From positions 372,001 to 436,000 of the forward strand of contig JANTQA010000015.1 in the NCBI GenBank assembly GCA_027625915.1: a stretch of 64,000 nt of DNA, read 5' to 3'. This document shows positions 32,882 through 44,828 of the stretch, piece by piece (position 1 is the stretch's first letter; each line of letters opens with the position of its first letter). The notes under the pieces are model-generated. The model was not told the DNA's origin. It ran no database searches and was given only the letters and a program-made list of their open reading frames with translations. Made by a program: the position numbers and the translations under genes. This DNA comes from Anaeramoeba flamelloides (Eukaryota > Metamonada > Anaeramoebidae).

Positions 32882-35800
32882 ATGACAACCTATTTTCCAA
32901 TTCAAGCAACAAAAGAAAATCAAAAAGAAGAAGCAATTATTTGGTGTGATTGTTGCCTTAATGAAGAGAATAAAAAAGTTGTAGCAAAAGTCTATTGCCA
33001 AGATTGTGACGAAAACCAATGTGAAGAGTGCGACTCAATGCACAAAAATAAAAAATTTAAGAGCCATGTAAGAACAGATCCTCAAACAAGTTTGTCTTTT
33101 TTTTTTTTTCCCATTTTAATACCGCCACCAAATTTCTTTTACAAACATGCTTTAGAAATATTTACTAAAATTCAAAAGATCGTAATGATATTTGAATTTT
33201 AAGGACTACGCCTCAACATCAAAGAATGTTTAGTTATTGTGTTATTTTACTTTCACTTCTCAAAAAGATTTTTCATTATGAAGAAAATGGATAAAAAAAA
33301 ATACTAATTTCGAAATGAAAAAACAAAAAAAAAAATAATTTTCATTTAGATTTTTGAATGGAAATTTTTAAAAATAAATTGGCTTTAAGGAATTTTCAAG
33401 CATAGATCAAATTTGAAAACATTTCTAAATTGTAAAAGTAACTAACCATTGTAGAAAAAAAGTTAAACATGAAAAAAAGTGAAAAACGGTCTTTAATTGG
33501 GAACATTAATAGAACCTGAAAATTCAAATAAGATCAATTAAAAAAAGAATAAATAAATATATAAAGACAAAATAAAGTATTCAGCACAATAACAATTTTT
33601 TGAATACTTTCTTTTTATATGGGTTTTTCTTTGATTGATTAATCATTAAAAATGTTTTGAAAAAATTTAACTATTTTTACAATCTATCAAACCACCTCTA
33701 ATAACAATTTCGATAAATCAAGTAGATTTAAATTGTATTTTTTCAATTAATTGAAAATAATATAATGGGTTATTATTTAAAGCTAATTGGTTTCTTCTTT
33801 TAATTGATTTTACTTTCGTTTTCAGGTTCTATTAATGTTCCCAATTAAAAACTGTGTTTCACTTTTTTTTCCCTTTTTCCCTTTTTTTCCAAAACAGTAA
33901 AAACAATCTTTAAAACAGCTTTTGGAATTGATTTGTATTTATAGATTATGAAATTTTAAAATCAAATTTTGGTAATTTTGGTAGGATCTAAGAAGGTAAA
34001 AATTGTGAAAATTGTTGGAATTGTGAAAATTTCCCATCTTTTGCCAAAAGAAATTCTCGGTGGGTAAATTTAACTGAGATTATGGAACTTTTTCAAGAGG
34101 GTTTTTATCAACAATTTCACTGTTTTTATCTGAAAATGTATTTCTTAAATGGGTAAAAAAAATTGTCTTGTCTCCTGTTTGTTTATTTGGTTCTCGTTTC
34201 CCAGGTGTTGTAAATAACCCTTGTTGACAGCGTTTCAATAATTACAAACATTCCATACATGTTTTTTTTCTTTCAGACTTAGGTAATACAAGATAGGAAT
34301 TCAAACACTACAGATTTGGTTCAGATTTAAATTAGACTTATGAGGTTCGATCTTGAATTAATCAAAAATGGTTAAAAAATATTAAATGCTTTTGTTTCCA
34401 AAAATTTTGTTTAAGGAAGTAAGTACATTTTACCATTTTGAAAAATTTTAATTGTGTGAGCATTACTAAAAAATATTTTTTGAGCGCCAGTAGATATTGA
34501 AACTTTGAAACCAAAATTCCATTCGTTACTCTATTGATGAAAAGAAAGCGAACCCAAAGTAAATTAGTGTTGAATCTTTCATTTTTCGATTTTATGAACA
34601 TTTTTTTTGATTCAATTTTTGCTTTTATTAAATTTGGTTTTGGATCTAGAAATATGTTTATATGAATGATTGAAATTAATCAAAGAGTAGAGCAAAAAAA
34701 TAGACTCGAAAAGGTGTGAATTTTAAATAAATCTTTTTTTTTAGAAGACCAAACACGAAAGATCACCTTTCCAAGATAAATTTGTTGAAATCAAGAATGA
34801 AAAAAAAAAATTATTCGACCAAAACCTAAGTTTCAAAGATTTGTTGATTTTATCTTCTTAGTTTGGATGAATACAAACAATTTATAACCTTGTATTTATT
34901 ACCCCACTTACTATTTATTATTTTTATTACCAAACATTTTTTTTCCAATTTGCTTTCAAAATTCTTTTCATAATATTTTTATCAAATAATACCAAAAATA
35001 AAAGAATTCTATTTCAAAAATTAAAATAAAGGAATTGAATTCTCGGAACCAAAAAACCATTGTAAAAGATTCAAATCAAAATAAAAGAAAAATTTTGAAA
35101 AAATTTCAACCGAATTCAGAATTATTTTGAGTTTTCCAATTTAATGGAAAATAAATAATTATGAAATCAAACGAATTTGCCCAATAAACCCTTACACTCA
35201 AGAAGAATTTGTAAAGCATTCTATTTTCCGTCAAAAACTAGAATTAGATGAATTAAATGAAAATAGCATTTTTACAATCATTTTGGTAATTCTTTAGAAA
35301 ATAAAAGTAATTTGTTTCTCAAAAATTTTACAAACAAAATTATTTTCATAAAGAATTAAAAACAAAACCAAATTAAGAATAAGTAATTGTGTCAAATGTT
35401 ATAGATATGATCAAGAAATAAATGATTTTTATTTTTTTTTTTCTTAATCAATTTTTTCATTTTTTTGAATTCCATTTTTTAGTTGGTATGAAAATATTTT
35501 ATACAGGGATATATTCCACTCTAGATTTTCTTAAAATGTCAATGGATTTGGTTAAAGAAATGATTTGAATAATTCAGTTTCACATAAATGGTGGCACTCA
35601 AATAATGAAAAATGTACTTACCCTCTTAAAATTCAAAAATTCTATGATTAACCAATTTGTTTTTTTTTTTTATTTAAATTCATTAAATGATCATATAACT
35701 CATTTTTTTATCAAAAAATTACAATTTAATCTTTCAGTTATCTTCTTGATTCTTTTTGAAAATTTATTTAAAGTAGCCCTTTTCTTGTTTATATTTTGTT

Positions 35801-37836
35801 GTAACCATACCAATGTGAACATTTATTTTATTTCGACACTAAACCACTATTTTGATCACATGATAAATTCCTATAAAGGGTTATTGTTAAAAACACAGGT
35901 TAGTTACACCACCGAACAGTTAACATTGCAACATAAAAAAAGAGAAAATGAATATATATTAAGCCTGAAATAAGAACATCTGGAATTACATTCGTGAACT
36001 AAAGTTAAATTGGTTTCTTTGAATAAAGAGTGTTTGTTTCATTGTTTGAAAAAACTTTTTTTTTCTTTTCATTTTTTTTTTTAACAAAATATAAAATCTG
36101 AAACAAATATTACGATCAAAAAAATAATAACACTTTTCAGCAATACACCTGAATCTAGGATAGATGTATTTTTTTTAAAATGGAGATATTGTCTTAAATT
36201 TTAAATAACCAAAAATAAGAAAGAGGACTTTTCCTTCTTATTAGTCATCGGTTAAATAAAAACCTCAAAACCCCAATTTTCTTTTCAGCCCGATACAGAG
36301 ATATGAAGAAGAAGAAGAAGAAGAAGAAAACAAAGGCCCAAAAAATCTTAATAATTAGTGATAGTTTGGCTATATTATTGAGAAACCTTTTGAAAAGTTA
36401 TCCATCCCACTTTAAACTTGGATAAAATATTGAAAATTATTTAACCAAAGTGGACATTCTTTAAAGGATGTGATAAGAATTAATAATTTTATATGCATTT
36501 CTTATTCATCAGTAATTTACAACACCATGATGGATTGAGATACTATATAATTTACTTTTAGTAATATTTTTGTTGATATAAAGAATCGATCTGTCTGCCA
36601 ATCAAATCAAAAAAAAATACACTAAAATACTTTTGATCTGATCCTTGATTGGATTCCAGTTTCTTTTTTGTTGTTTTTTAAAAGAATTTTTTTTTTACCA
36701 AATCTATTTTTTGATCAAAATAATAATTTCAATTTAAAAAATATCTGTTGAATTGGTCTTAAAAAAATTCAACTATTATATCGCGATTAATTTTTTTATC
36801 ACGATATTTAGGCATTTGTCAAGATAATTTTAGAATACCACGATTTTTATTAATATTGCGATGTTATAATACTAATTACGATTTTCTGTAATATTGCTAT
36901 GTTATAATATTAATCACGATTTTTTTTCAACTTTATTGTGCATTGAAAAAGATATTGAAAAATTTTCTATTGAGTTCAATTATTTATTCTCTATTCATTT
37001 TTCTCTTTTCTTATTTTTTCAATATTCTTTCTTTCACATTGGACTTTATTTTTTTCACTTTATTTAAACACAAGAAAAAAAACTAAAACTAAAATAAATA
37101 TTATCATTAAATTAATGCTAATTAGATATCTATTCCCCTTTAATTTCTTCTTAATTATTACTTTTCTTATATTTTCTTTTTCATTAAAATATAAAAAATT
37201 CAGATAATAGACGAAGTGAAAAATGTCCAATTCATCAAAATAGCAAACTAACCAGGTATTGTAAGAATTGTCAAAAATTAATTTGTGACAAATGCGTCTT
37301 TGAACATTCAAATCATGAAACAATTTCCTTTAACCAATCAATGGATTTTTATAAAGAATTAATCAAAGAACAAAAAAAATCCACTCAAAATCATTGTAAA
37401 AGGATTAACGAAAAATTTGAACAATTGAATAATTCAGAAAAGCAGATGAATGTTACAAAAGAAAATATTTTAAAAACAATCTCTAAATTTTATTTGAATC
37501 AAAAAAAGCTTTTAGATTTACTTGAAAAAAATGAAAAAAAATTAGCCAATGATTTTTTTGACCAAATTTCAACAATTACGAAAAAAGAAAAACAATTAAT
37601 AAATAATTCTAAATGTTCAACTGAAAAACTTCTCAATCAATTTTTAGAATTAGAAACCAATATTAAGCAATCAAATTCATACGAATTTTTTAAATTATTC
37701 TCTCAAATGCAATTTACTAACAGTTTGATTTTTCAATATTTCTTTGGATTTTTTTATTTTTTTTTTATTTTATTTAATTCTTTATTTTTTTTTATTCTTT
37801 TTTTGAATTTTCCTATTTCTTCTTTTATTTTTTAAT

Positions 37837-37867
<31 letters not shown>

Positions 37868-39435
37868 ATGAAGATAATCAAATTTTACAAATCTCAAAAT
37901 TATGCAAAAAACACAAAGACCAACCATTTAAATATTTTTGTCTTGATCATAAACAATTATTATGCGTTGATTGTGCAATTTTGAATCATAAAAATTGTCA
38001 AAAATCAAATAATTTCAAAGAAGGATATGAAAAAATCAAAATTGAATTGGAAATTTTAACAAAGAAAATAAATTCAATAAATGAAAACAAAAAAGGTTTA
38101 CTTCAACAGATTCAAAATGAAAAATTCAATACCTTGAAAGAAAAACAAATAAATCTCGATATGGTGAAAAAAAATTATCAAAAATTAAATGAATTAACGC
38201 AACAGCAATTCAAGAAAATGAATGGAGAAATATCAAATCAACAAAATGGGAAATATTTACAATTAAATAAACAATCAAAGGAAATCCAAAAAGGAATTGA
38301 TAATGTTGAAAAATCAAAAATGATAATCAAAGAAATTGAAATTTACAAAAAATATGATGATTATCAAGAAATATTGCACAATTATTTTAAATTGAAAAAA
38401 TTATTTCCTATTTTAAATAAGATAAATAATGATAATAATCAATTAATTTGCAATTCAAAATTTGGTAAAATAAATCTCGTTTCAAATAATTCAAAAAATT
38501 GGAAATATTTTAATTTGACATTTGATCTCAATAAAACCAAAATCGAAGTTCCTTCTAGAATTCAATTAAAAAAAAAATTACAATTTTCAATTATTCTTAA
38601 AAACCAATTGAATGAAACCATAAATGCAAAAGAATTCGATCTCAAAGTATCAATTATCAATAAAAATATTAATAAAATAATCACAGAAATAACCAAATTT
38701 CGAGAAGGAATTAATCAAGAATCAATTGGAGAATATATATTCCAAGAAGAAGGGGAATATAACATTATTTTCTCAATAAATGATCAAATATATCCAAAAT
38801 CACCTTTTAATGTGAAAGTTATTCATAAAATATTTTTGGAAGAATCAGAAATCCTTGAACAAGAAAACAATCCAAAATTCAACCAAATTCTTGGAAAATG
38901 GGTAAAAGAATCTGGATGCAATTCACATTTGATAAGAAGATTCAATTCAAGAACAGATGGATGGGAACCTCAAACGTTCCATCAAAAATGCGATAACAAA
39001 GGAAAATCAATAGTTCTAATCAAATTAAAAAATAAATCCTTATTTGGAGGATTTGCAGCAATTGACTGGGATTCAACAACAGAAAATTATAAACAATCAG
39101 AAGGGAATAAATCCTTTCTTTTTTCCTTAATCAGTCTTGATACAAAATTTAAGGAACCATTAAAAATGGATATTTACCCATATAAAAAAAATGAAATATA
39201 TTGTGATTCCAAATATGGGCCGACTTTTGGAGATGGGTGGGATTTGATTTTAGGGTACGGAAGTTTATATAATAATTATAATATGAATAATAATTTGTGG
39301 ACATATTCAAATCTTGGTGGTTCTTATAAACCCCCATTTAGATATCCCAATGGATCAGATCAAGCAAGGGATTTTTTAGCAGGTTCAAGTAATTATTGGG
39401 ATATTTCTCAACTTGAAATTTTTTGTGAAAAGTAA
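32882..39435 (+). CDS. Triple B-box / coiled-coil / filamin / TLDc protein
   Basis: TRIM-like architecture without a visible RING. Exons 32882-33089, 37204-37722 and 37865-39435 join in phase to 765 residues; both donors read A|GTTTG. B-box 1: Cys22, 24/25, 39, 42, 47, 50 and His54, 62. B-box 2 starts at about 77 (CPIHQNSKLTRYCKNCQKLI). B-box 3 starts at about 256 (CKKHKDQPFKYFCLDHKQLL). Coiled coils lie at about 120-240 and 295-420. A filamin-type Ig repeat spans about 461-562 (IFQEEGEYNIIFSIN, YPKSPFNVKV). A TLDc-like domain fills 581-765 (LFGGFAAIDWDS, FLFSLISL, PTFGDGWDLILG, WDISQLEIFCEK). B-boxes and coiled coils mediate oligomerisation, filamin repeats bind partners, and TLDc domains are linked to oxidative-stress protection and V-ATPase binding in other eukaryotes; the role here is unknown. 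Intron 1 is 4.1 kb and full of repeats, so exon 1 is linked by phase and domain order only. Confidence 0.82.
33471..33871. mobile_element. 400-bp TIR element, family A copy 2 (intron of B-box gene)
   Basis: Nearly perfect ends of about 50 bp: GAAAAAAAGTGAAA, then CTTTAATTGGGAACATTAAT, then AGAACCTGAAAA at the left, mirrored by TTTTCAGGTTCTATTAATGT then TCCCAATTAAAAACTG and TTTCACTTTTTTTT at the right. The best-preserved copy of the family. Confidence 0.88.
34035..34414 (+). repeat. Large inverted repeat, arm 2 (family M)
   Basis: Mirror of 31985-32420, within intron 1 of the B-box gene; its right edge runs directly into the 1.1-kb family N copy at 34415. Confidence 0.85.
34415..35530 (+). 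repeat. 1.1-kb diverged repeat, family N copy 2
   Basis: Direct-repeat partner of 30000-31140, opening AAGGAAGTAAGTACATTTTA. Identity looks moderate, with many small indels, so the duplication is old. Confidence 0.7.
36050..36935 (+). repeat. Copy of the ATCGCGAT-bounded element (right half)
   Basis: Collinear with 60890-61985: TTTTCCTTCTTATTAGTCAT, AATCTTAATAATTAGTGAT, TTTTGATCTGATCCTTGATT, TCTATTTTTTGATCAAAA, then an array starting TATATCGCGATTAA. Lacks the family B insertion found in the other copy. Lies in intron 1 of the B-box gene. Confidence 0.72.
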
Positions 39436-41780
39436 ACATAAAAAAAAATCAAAAGTTACAAAATCCTATTTAGATTTTCTAATAATCAAATAAAACCAAG
39501 AAATTATATGCTGTTTCATATCCACAATTGATACCATTCTCAAATTGATTATTTTTGTGAACACGAAACAATTAAATTCTAAAAAGCAAATTCCTTCTTC
39601 TTCTTCTTCTTTTTTTTTAAGTTTATTCATAAGTTCACAATAAATTTCTTTTTAAATTTTCTCTTTTATTAACAATTTTTTTTATGAATTTTCAAAAATT
39701 AATTATTTTTTAATTTTTTAGTTTTCAATTTTTTAAACAAAAAGTTTGAAAATTTTAATCTTCTAAAACAATTCAACATTCAGTAAAGATCTAGGGTAGT
39801 TAGTGTTGGTGGAATACAATTATGTATAATATGAGAAAAAGATTTGAAAGATCTTACTCAAAAGAAAAAAACAAAAAAAAAGATCGATATCTATTGAATC
39901 CGCATCAAAAATAAAATATTTAATTCTTATATTTGAACTAAACTTTTTTTGAGTCAAAAAAGCCAGTTTTATCAAATAAATTTTATATTTTCTATCAGTT
40001 TAATCCAGTAAACCTCTCGAAATTGTTTTTCAATTTTTAGATCTGATCATTTTTTCGTATTTCACCAATTTTTTTTTGTTTTTTGATTTTTAATTTTTCA
40101 TTTTTGATTTTTTATTTCTTTTTTGTCTTTCTTCTTTTCTTTTTTCTTTCTATTTTAAAAAGCAAATTTAAAAAAAAAAAAAAAAATTAAACTCCAAATA
40201 TACTTTAAGAAAATCGTGGATTTGTATTTTCCTTTAAAATGAATTCATATACTATAAAAAAATCTTCTTTTCAACAATTTTAATTTTCCAAAGAAATTTT
40301 GCTATTTTGTGGAGACATTTCAATGAAAGGGACCCAAAAAAATTTTTTTGACATTTTTTTTTTAAGAATATCATGGTTTGTTCAAATTTTTTCTTTTTAA
40401 GACTAACAAATCTGATTCGAAGTTTATTATAAAACTTGATTCTATACAAAACTAAGTTGGGTTAATTTGGAAAAAAAAAAAAAAAGTTGTGGATTTTTCA
40501 TTTTTGGCTGGTCATCTTTGAGTGAAATGGTATTTATTTCGAAATATTTTAGAATCTAGCAGATCAAAATCTTTTGGTATTTATAATATATATTTAAAAG
40601 TAGAAAATTTATTATAAATATAATTTTTTATAATCACAATACAAAAAAAAAAAAAAAAAAAAAAACAGAATTGAAATCAAAGAAACGAACAATAAGAGCA
40701 TTAAATACACAAATAAATTAAAAAGTATTAAAAGAAAAATCTTCCATTATATTTATTATTTTGAAAAAATTTGAAAATTATATTTTATTTCAATCTGTTT
40801 ACTTTAAAATGTAATATATATTATAATTGTTAGATTTATATTGATTGAAATAAAAGTTAGGTATTATTAATTCCAATTGAATTCTTTTTTGGATATTTAA
40901 ACTTGAGTATTACCAAGCATAAAACGGAATTAATTTTTTTATCAAATTTTTTAGGTTTATTTAGATTTTTCAAAAAAAAATTGAATAAGCAAGTTGAGAT
41001 TAATATATTTTTTTCTAGTATTCTCTCAGATTCAAGAGTCTTTTTTGATATTTAAATAATCAAATTCTAAGATCCGAAAATGGATTTAAACCGGGAAATT
41101 AAGTGGAAAATCAATTAAAATCATCCTTTGACATTATCAAGAAATTATTTGACCATATCAAAAGATTAAGTTTCGGATATACTTATTTATGTGATATCTT
41201 TTTTTTTATTTTTTTTTTTTTTTTGGTATAAGTTTTCTCAATCTTAAATTCAAATTTATGTAGAAACCGATATCAAAACCAAAATTTCAAAAGAGAAAAA
41301 ATGTTCATGGTGAATTTGGGCTGGTTGTAATTATTTACTCGATAAAAAATAATTTTCTATTGGTGAAAAAATTGTAAAATTGAAAAAAATGTCAAATCAA
41401 TATTAATTGTCAACTGAATTTCATCATAAATGGCACAATTTTTTTACTTTTTATTTTATTTTATTTATAGACGAAAAATAAATATCTTCTAGTGTATAGA
41501 AATGAATATTAAAATAGTAATTTTTATTTTAATAGATAACATCAATTTATGTAAATATTTATTTTCAAAATTTAATTTTGCCTGGGGAAATGATTTTGAA
41601 ATATAGTATATAATAGAAGTAAAAGTGTACATTCTTGAATTATTTTTGAAATATGGTCTTTTTTGTCCTTCACTTTATAACAAATAACAAATATTAAATC
41701 CAAAAATTAAATTGAATATTAAAATCAAAATTGAATTTAAAATCATTAAATGAAACCATAATTATAGAATTTTCTACTTT

Positions 41781-41972
41781 TCAAAATTTGTGATTGAATT
41801 GTAAAAATGTAAAATTGACTTTTTTAGGGATTTTTTTATAGCTCTGATTTTCCAATTCATGTGAAATTCCTTTTATGATTTTCGCAATAGGTATTAATTC
41901 AGTTTGCGGAATTTCAGTTTCCGATATAGCCTGATTGACAGTTAACAATAAAAAAAAAAATATTTGAAACAT
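41781..41972 (-). CDS. Candidate small secreted protein (63 residues)
   Basis: Starts with ATG and a good signal-peptide pattern, MFQIFFFLLLTVNQAISE, followed by a polar tail (IPQTELIPIAKIIKGISHEL). A degraded relative of the same sequence lies at 31290-31480. The frame may continue through an unseen intron; the conserved AAAAAAGTCAATTT near its end could be a donor. No family recognised. It could be an accident of AT-rich sequence, or part of a dispersed repeat. Confidence 0.35.
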   Translation of the reverse strand: MFQIFFFLLLTVNQAISETEIPQTELIPIAKIIKGISHELENQSYKKIPKKVNFTFLQFNHKF

Positions 41973-42195
41973 TTTCCTCTTTGTTTACTTTTTACCAATT
42001 AAAATCCCATTTTACAATTTGTCAGGAATTGATTTTCTCAATGTAACTCCATTCTAGCAAATAAAAGATGGTATAGAGGTATAAATTCATTTATTTTTTT
42101 TTATTATATGATTGATTTTGAAAACTAGAACTATCAAAAACATACATATTGAAAATTTTTAGAAAATTATTGATAAATTTAAAAAATATAGATTA

Positions 42196-42697
42196 TAGTA
42201 GGGAAAAAAATACCAGACATGAAAAAAATCCCTGAAAATATTTTTAATTGTGAGTATTAGTAAAATTTTTGTGTAATTTCATTTATTTTCAATCAAATCC
42301 TTATTAGAAATAACCAATTTTTTTATGAGATTAGTAATAAACCTACCTAAAGTTCATCAAAGTAAGGTGTCTCTAGAATACTTGAGTAATTGTTTGATAG
42401 CCATATGTTGATCAACTTTTTTTGAAAAACAATCGGGTTTTATTGAGATTTACAAGAGTTTGGAAAATGATGCTTTTTCTTCTTGTTTTTTGATTGATTG
42501 AATGGTGTTTTGAACAAGTGTGATTTCATTAATCATCATTCTAATAAGTGGGGGGGGGGTTATAATTGAAAAAGTTTGATTCTTAAAAAAAGGAATTTGA
42601 TGGTAAATAAATGAAATTACACACAATAATTTTACTAATATTCACAATTAAAAATCTTTTCAGGGATTTTTTTCATTTCCAGTAGTTTTTTCACTGC
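42196..42697. mobile_element. 500-bp TIR element, family C copy 2
   Basis: Reverse orientation to the copies at 5412 and 56985. Ends TAGTAGGGAAAAAAATACCA and AGTAGTTTTTTCACTGCT; interior CTTGTTTTTTGATTGATTGA, AATGGTGTTTTGAACAAGTG. A run of ten G at 42550-42559 replaces the short GTGGGTG-like sequence of the other copies. Confidence 0.85.
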
Positions 42698-43073
42698 TTT
42701 ACTTGCTTTTCCAGATTTTTGATATTTTTTTGATTTGTTTTGAATAAAGGTAATCCTAGAATGTTATTAGTAGAAGTCCAGAAGTATTTTTAAACACATT
42801 CGTTTTTTGTATGTTCTTTGAAATGAAATTTTTTTACAATAATGTAATCAAATTATAAAAAAGGAAACTCTATTTTAAAATAATGATAGATTTTTAGAGC
42901 GTTTTTGGTGTACTGAAATTTTTGAATTTGATTTTTTGAAAGTATCTTTTACAAAACTTGAAAGTTCAAACTGAACTAATTCGATTGTATTCAGAAGAAT
43001 ACAAATTAAAGTCATTTTTTTTTGATTATTAACTTGAAAATCAAAAATTGAAAAAACATATCTTTATTTAAAA

Positions 43074-43490
43074 ATGACTCAAGATCTTGAATCTCTACCA
43101 AAAGAGTTGCTTGAAAATCTTAACAATTTTGATCAATCGCTGACTAAATGTGAGAAGACTTTAGAGCAAATGTTAACAAATTCCTTGCCTGAAATAACAG
43201 AAAATTTAGAGCCACTTGAACAAGCAAAGCTAAACATGTCGATAGCTTACACAATCAACTCATTATATTTTATGTATCTTAAAACACAAGGAATTGATCC
43301 CAAAAAGCACCCAGTTAAAAAAGAACTTGAAAGAGTTAAATTGTATATTAAAAAAATTAAGGATATCACAGAACTTCAAAAATCTGGCTTGTCATCACAA
43401 AATTCTTCCTCTCAGTCCATTTCAAAAGAACAAAAAGGCAATAAAAAGGGAACAAACGAAAAAAAGAAGAAAAAGAAAAAAAAGAACTAA
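43074..43490 (+). CDS. C1D: C1D / Rrp47 (Lrp1) homologue, nuclear exosome cofactor
   Basis: Single exon, 138 residues, similar to the length of human C1D (141). The Sas10/C1D domain is clear: LEPLEQAKLNMSIAYTINSL, then YLKTQGIDPKKHPVKKELER, then VKLYIKKIKDITE. In other eukaryotes C1D/Rrp47 binds Rrp6 and helps the nuclear exosome process 5.8S rRNA, snRNA and snoRNA precursors; it also binds nucleic acid. The Lys-rich tail (KKGTNEKKKKKKKK) fits RNA binding and nuclear location. The ATG at 43074 follows an A-rich leader and starts the conserved helix at the expected distance. Confidence 0.95.
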   Translation: MTQDLESLPKELLENLNNFDQSLTKCEKTLEQMLTNSLPEITENLEPLEQAKLNMSIAYTINSLYFMYLKTQGIDPKKHPVKKELERVKLYIKKIKDITELQKSGLSSQNSSSQSISKEQKGNKKGTNEKKKKKKKKN

Positions 43491-44091
43491 TCTATCATGG
43501 GCTTTTTGTTTGGTTGCCTTGTCTACCTTCAAATAAGAAAGGTTTTTTTAGTGTTTTTTTTTTTGTTTTTTTTTTTATTTTCCAAGAAAACAAAACAAAT
43601 AACACTTTATAGGATGAAATGTATAAATAAATACAATTTTATTTACTTCTTGAATTAAAATGATTATTTTTATTTTCTTCTGTTTTTGTATTTTTTTAAT
43701 TGAAAAAAAAAAAGGAAGATCTCAAGTATTTCGTTTGTTTCTTGTTTCTTAGTTCGTAATTACAAACTACTGCTTTGAAAAAACCTATTTTATTCATGAA
43801 GATTGTTTTGTAAATCTTGAAAAATTTTGAACGATATTACGTAAGTTGATATTTTGGAATTTTTCTCTGAAATTTCATTGGAATAATATTTTTGGATCAT
43901 TTTCACGCTCTCATTCCCTTCAATATAATCAAGGACAAAATTTAAGAACTAAACTAACGGTATTTAAAATAAAAAATGAAATATTCAGCTTCTACCTATC
44001 CAAGCATCTTTGATACGGATAAATTCAAAAAATCTTTTAAAATTTTTTTGTGTAATTTTTTAACTTTTTATGAATAGTGAATTTAATTTGT

Positions 44092-44652
44092 TTAAGGTTT
44101 ACAATCCCTGAAATTTGAAAAAAGATTATCTTGTGTAGGGTATAGTGAGTTGTTAATTTGGTTCTTATCTGATCGATCTTGTCCTTGGTATGGATTTTAA
44201 TAGTGGTTCAAAATGTCAATTTTTGACAATTTATTTATTTTTTTTTCAGAAATCTGAATTGAAGAGTGTAAGATTAATTGGCTGGAACTTAAGTTATAAA
44301 AAACTGTGGTTTTGTAGGACATTGATTGAAATTTTTTGTTAAGTTTTTGTTTTATTGGGAGCTTTTAAAAAAAATTTTATTTTTTCATTTGATTAATTGA
44401 CATAAAAGTAAGATTCTTTTCTACAACCCAATATTCAAAAGTTATAATTGAACACCTATCAATCTATTAATCATACACTCTTCAATTCAGATTTCTGAAA
44501 AAAAAATAAATAAATTGTCAAAAATTGACATTTTGAACCACTATTAAAATCCATACCAAGGACAAGATCGATCAGATAAGAACCAAATTAACAACTCACT
44601 ATAGCCTACACAAGATAATCTTTTTTCAAATTTCAGGAATTGTAATCCTTAA
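44092..44652. repeat. 560-bp foldback with 179-bp arms
   Basis: Arms 44092-44270 and 44474-44652 are near-identical in inverted orientation: TTAAGGTTTACAATCCCTGA, GTTAATTTGGTTCTTATCTG, ATCGATCTTGTCCTTGGTAT and AAATCTGAATTGAAGAGTGT are all mirrored. The loop is about 200 bp. Low divergence between arms suggests a recent origin or ongoing gene conversion. Confidence 0.9.
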
Positions 44653-44828
44653 GGGACTAGGTTTCTATTAATTATTTTTTTATGACCAATTTCTAAATAA
44701 GGGTTCCTTATCTAGAAATATGTTTAATAGTGTAAATAAACAGGGTTTTCAAATCTAAGTAATTGGCAAAAAATTTTCTCGATATCTATTAAATTAAGGT
44801 AAAAAAATTTAATAGAGATTAGTCCCTT
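44643..44828. mobile_element. 185-bp TIR element, family F copy 2
   Basis: Ends CTTAAGGGACTAGGTTTCTA and TAATAGAGATTAGTCCCTT, inverted. Opposite orientation to 22308-22490. The 9-mer CAGGAATTG directly flanks both sides (44634-44642 and 44829-44837), a possible target duplication. Confidence 0.78.

Larger units (their letters stand above)
39436..43073. other. Intergenic between B-box and C1D genes
   Basis: Contains a candidate tiny secreted-protein frame (41781-41972, minus) and a family C element (42196-42697). The rest is homopolymer-rich AT sequence without recognisable structure. Confidence 0.5.

Noticed and set aside
30000-35530. Direct 1.1-kb repeats considered as LTRs of a retroelement
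   Set aside because: The interval between them holds no pol- or gag-like sequence but an ordinary B-box exon and MITEs; the two copies are strongly diverged and the ends lack TG/CA form.
35605-35973. Reading frame of 122 codons with an ATG
   Set aside because: Lies inside the long intron of the B-box gene, has Phe/Leu/Asn composition expected from AT-rich noise, and no recognisable motif.
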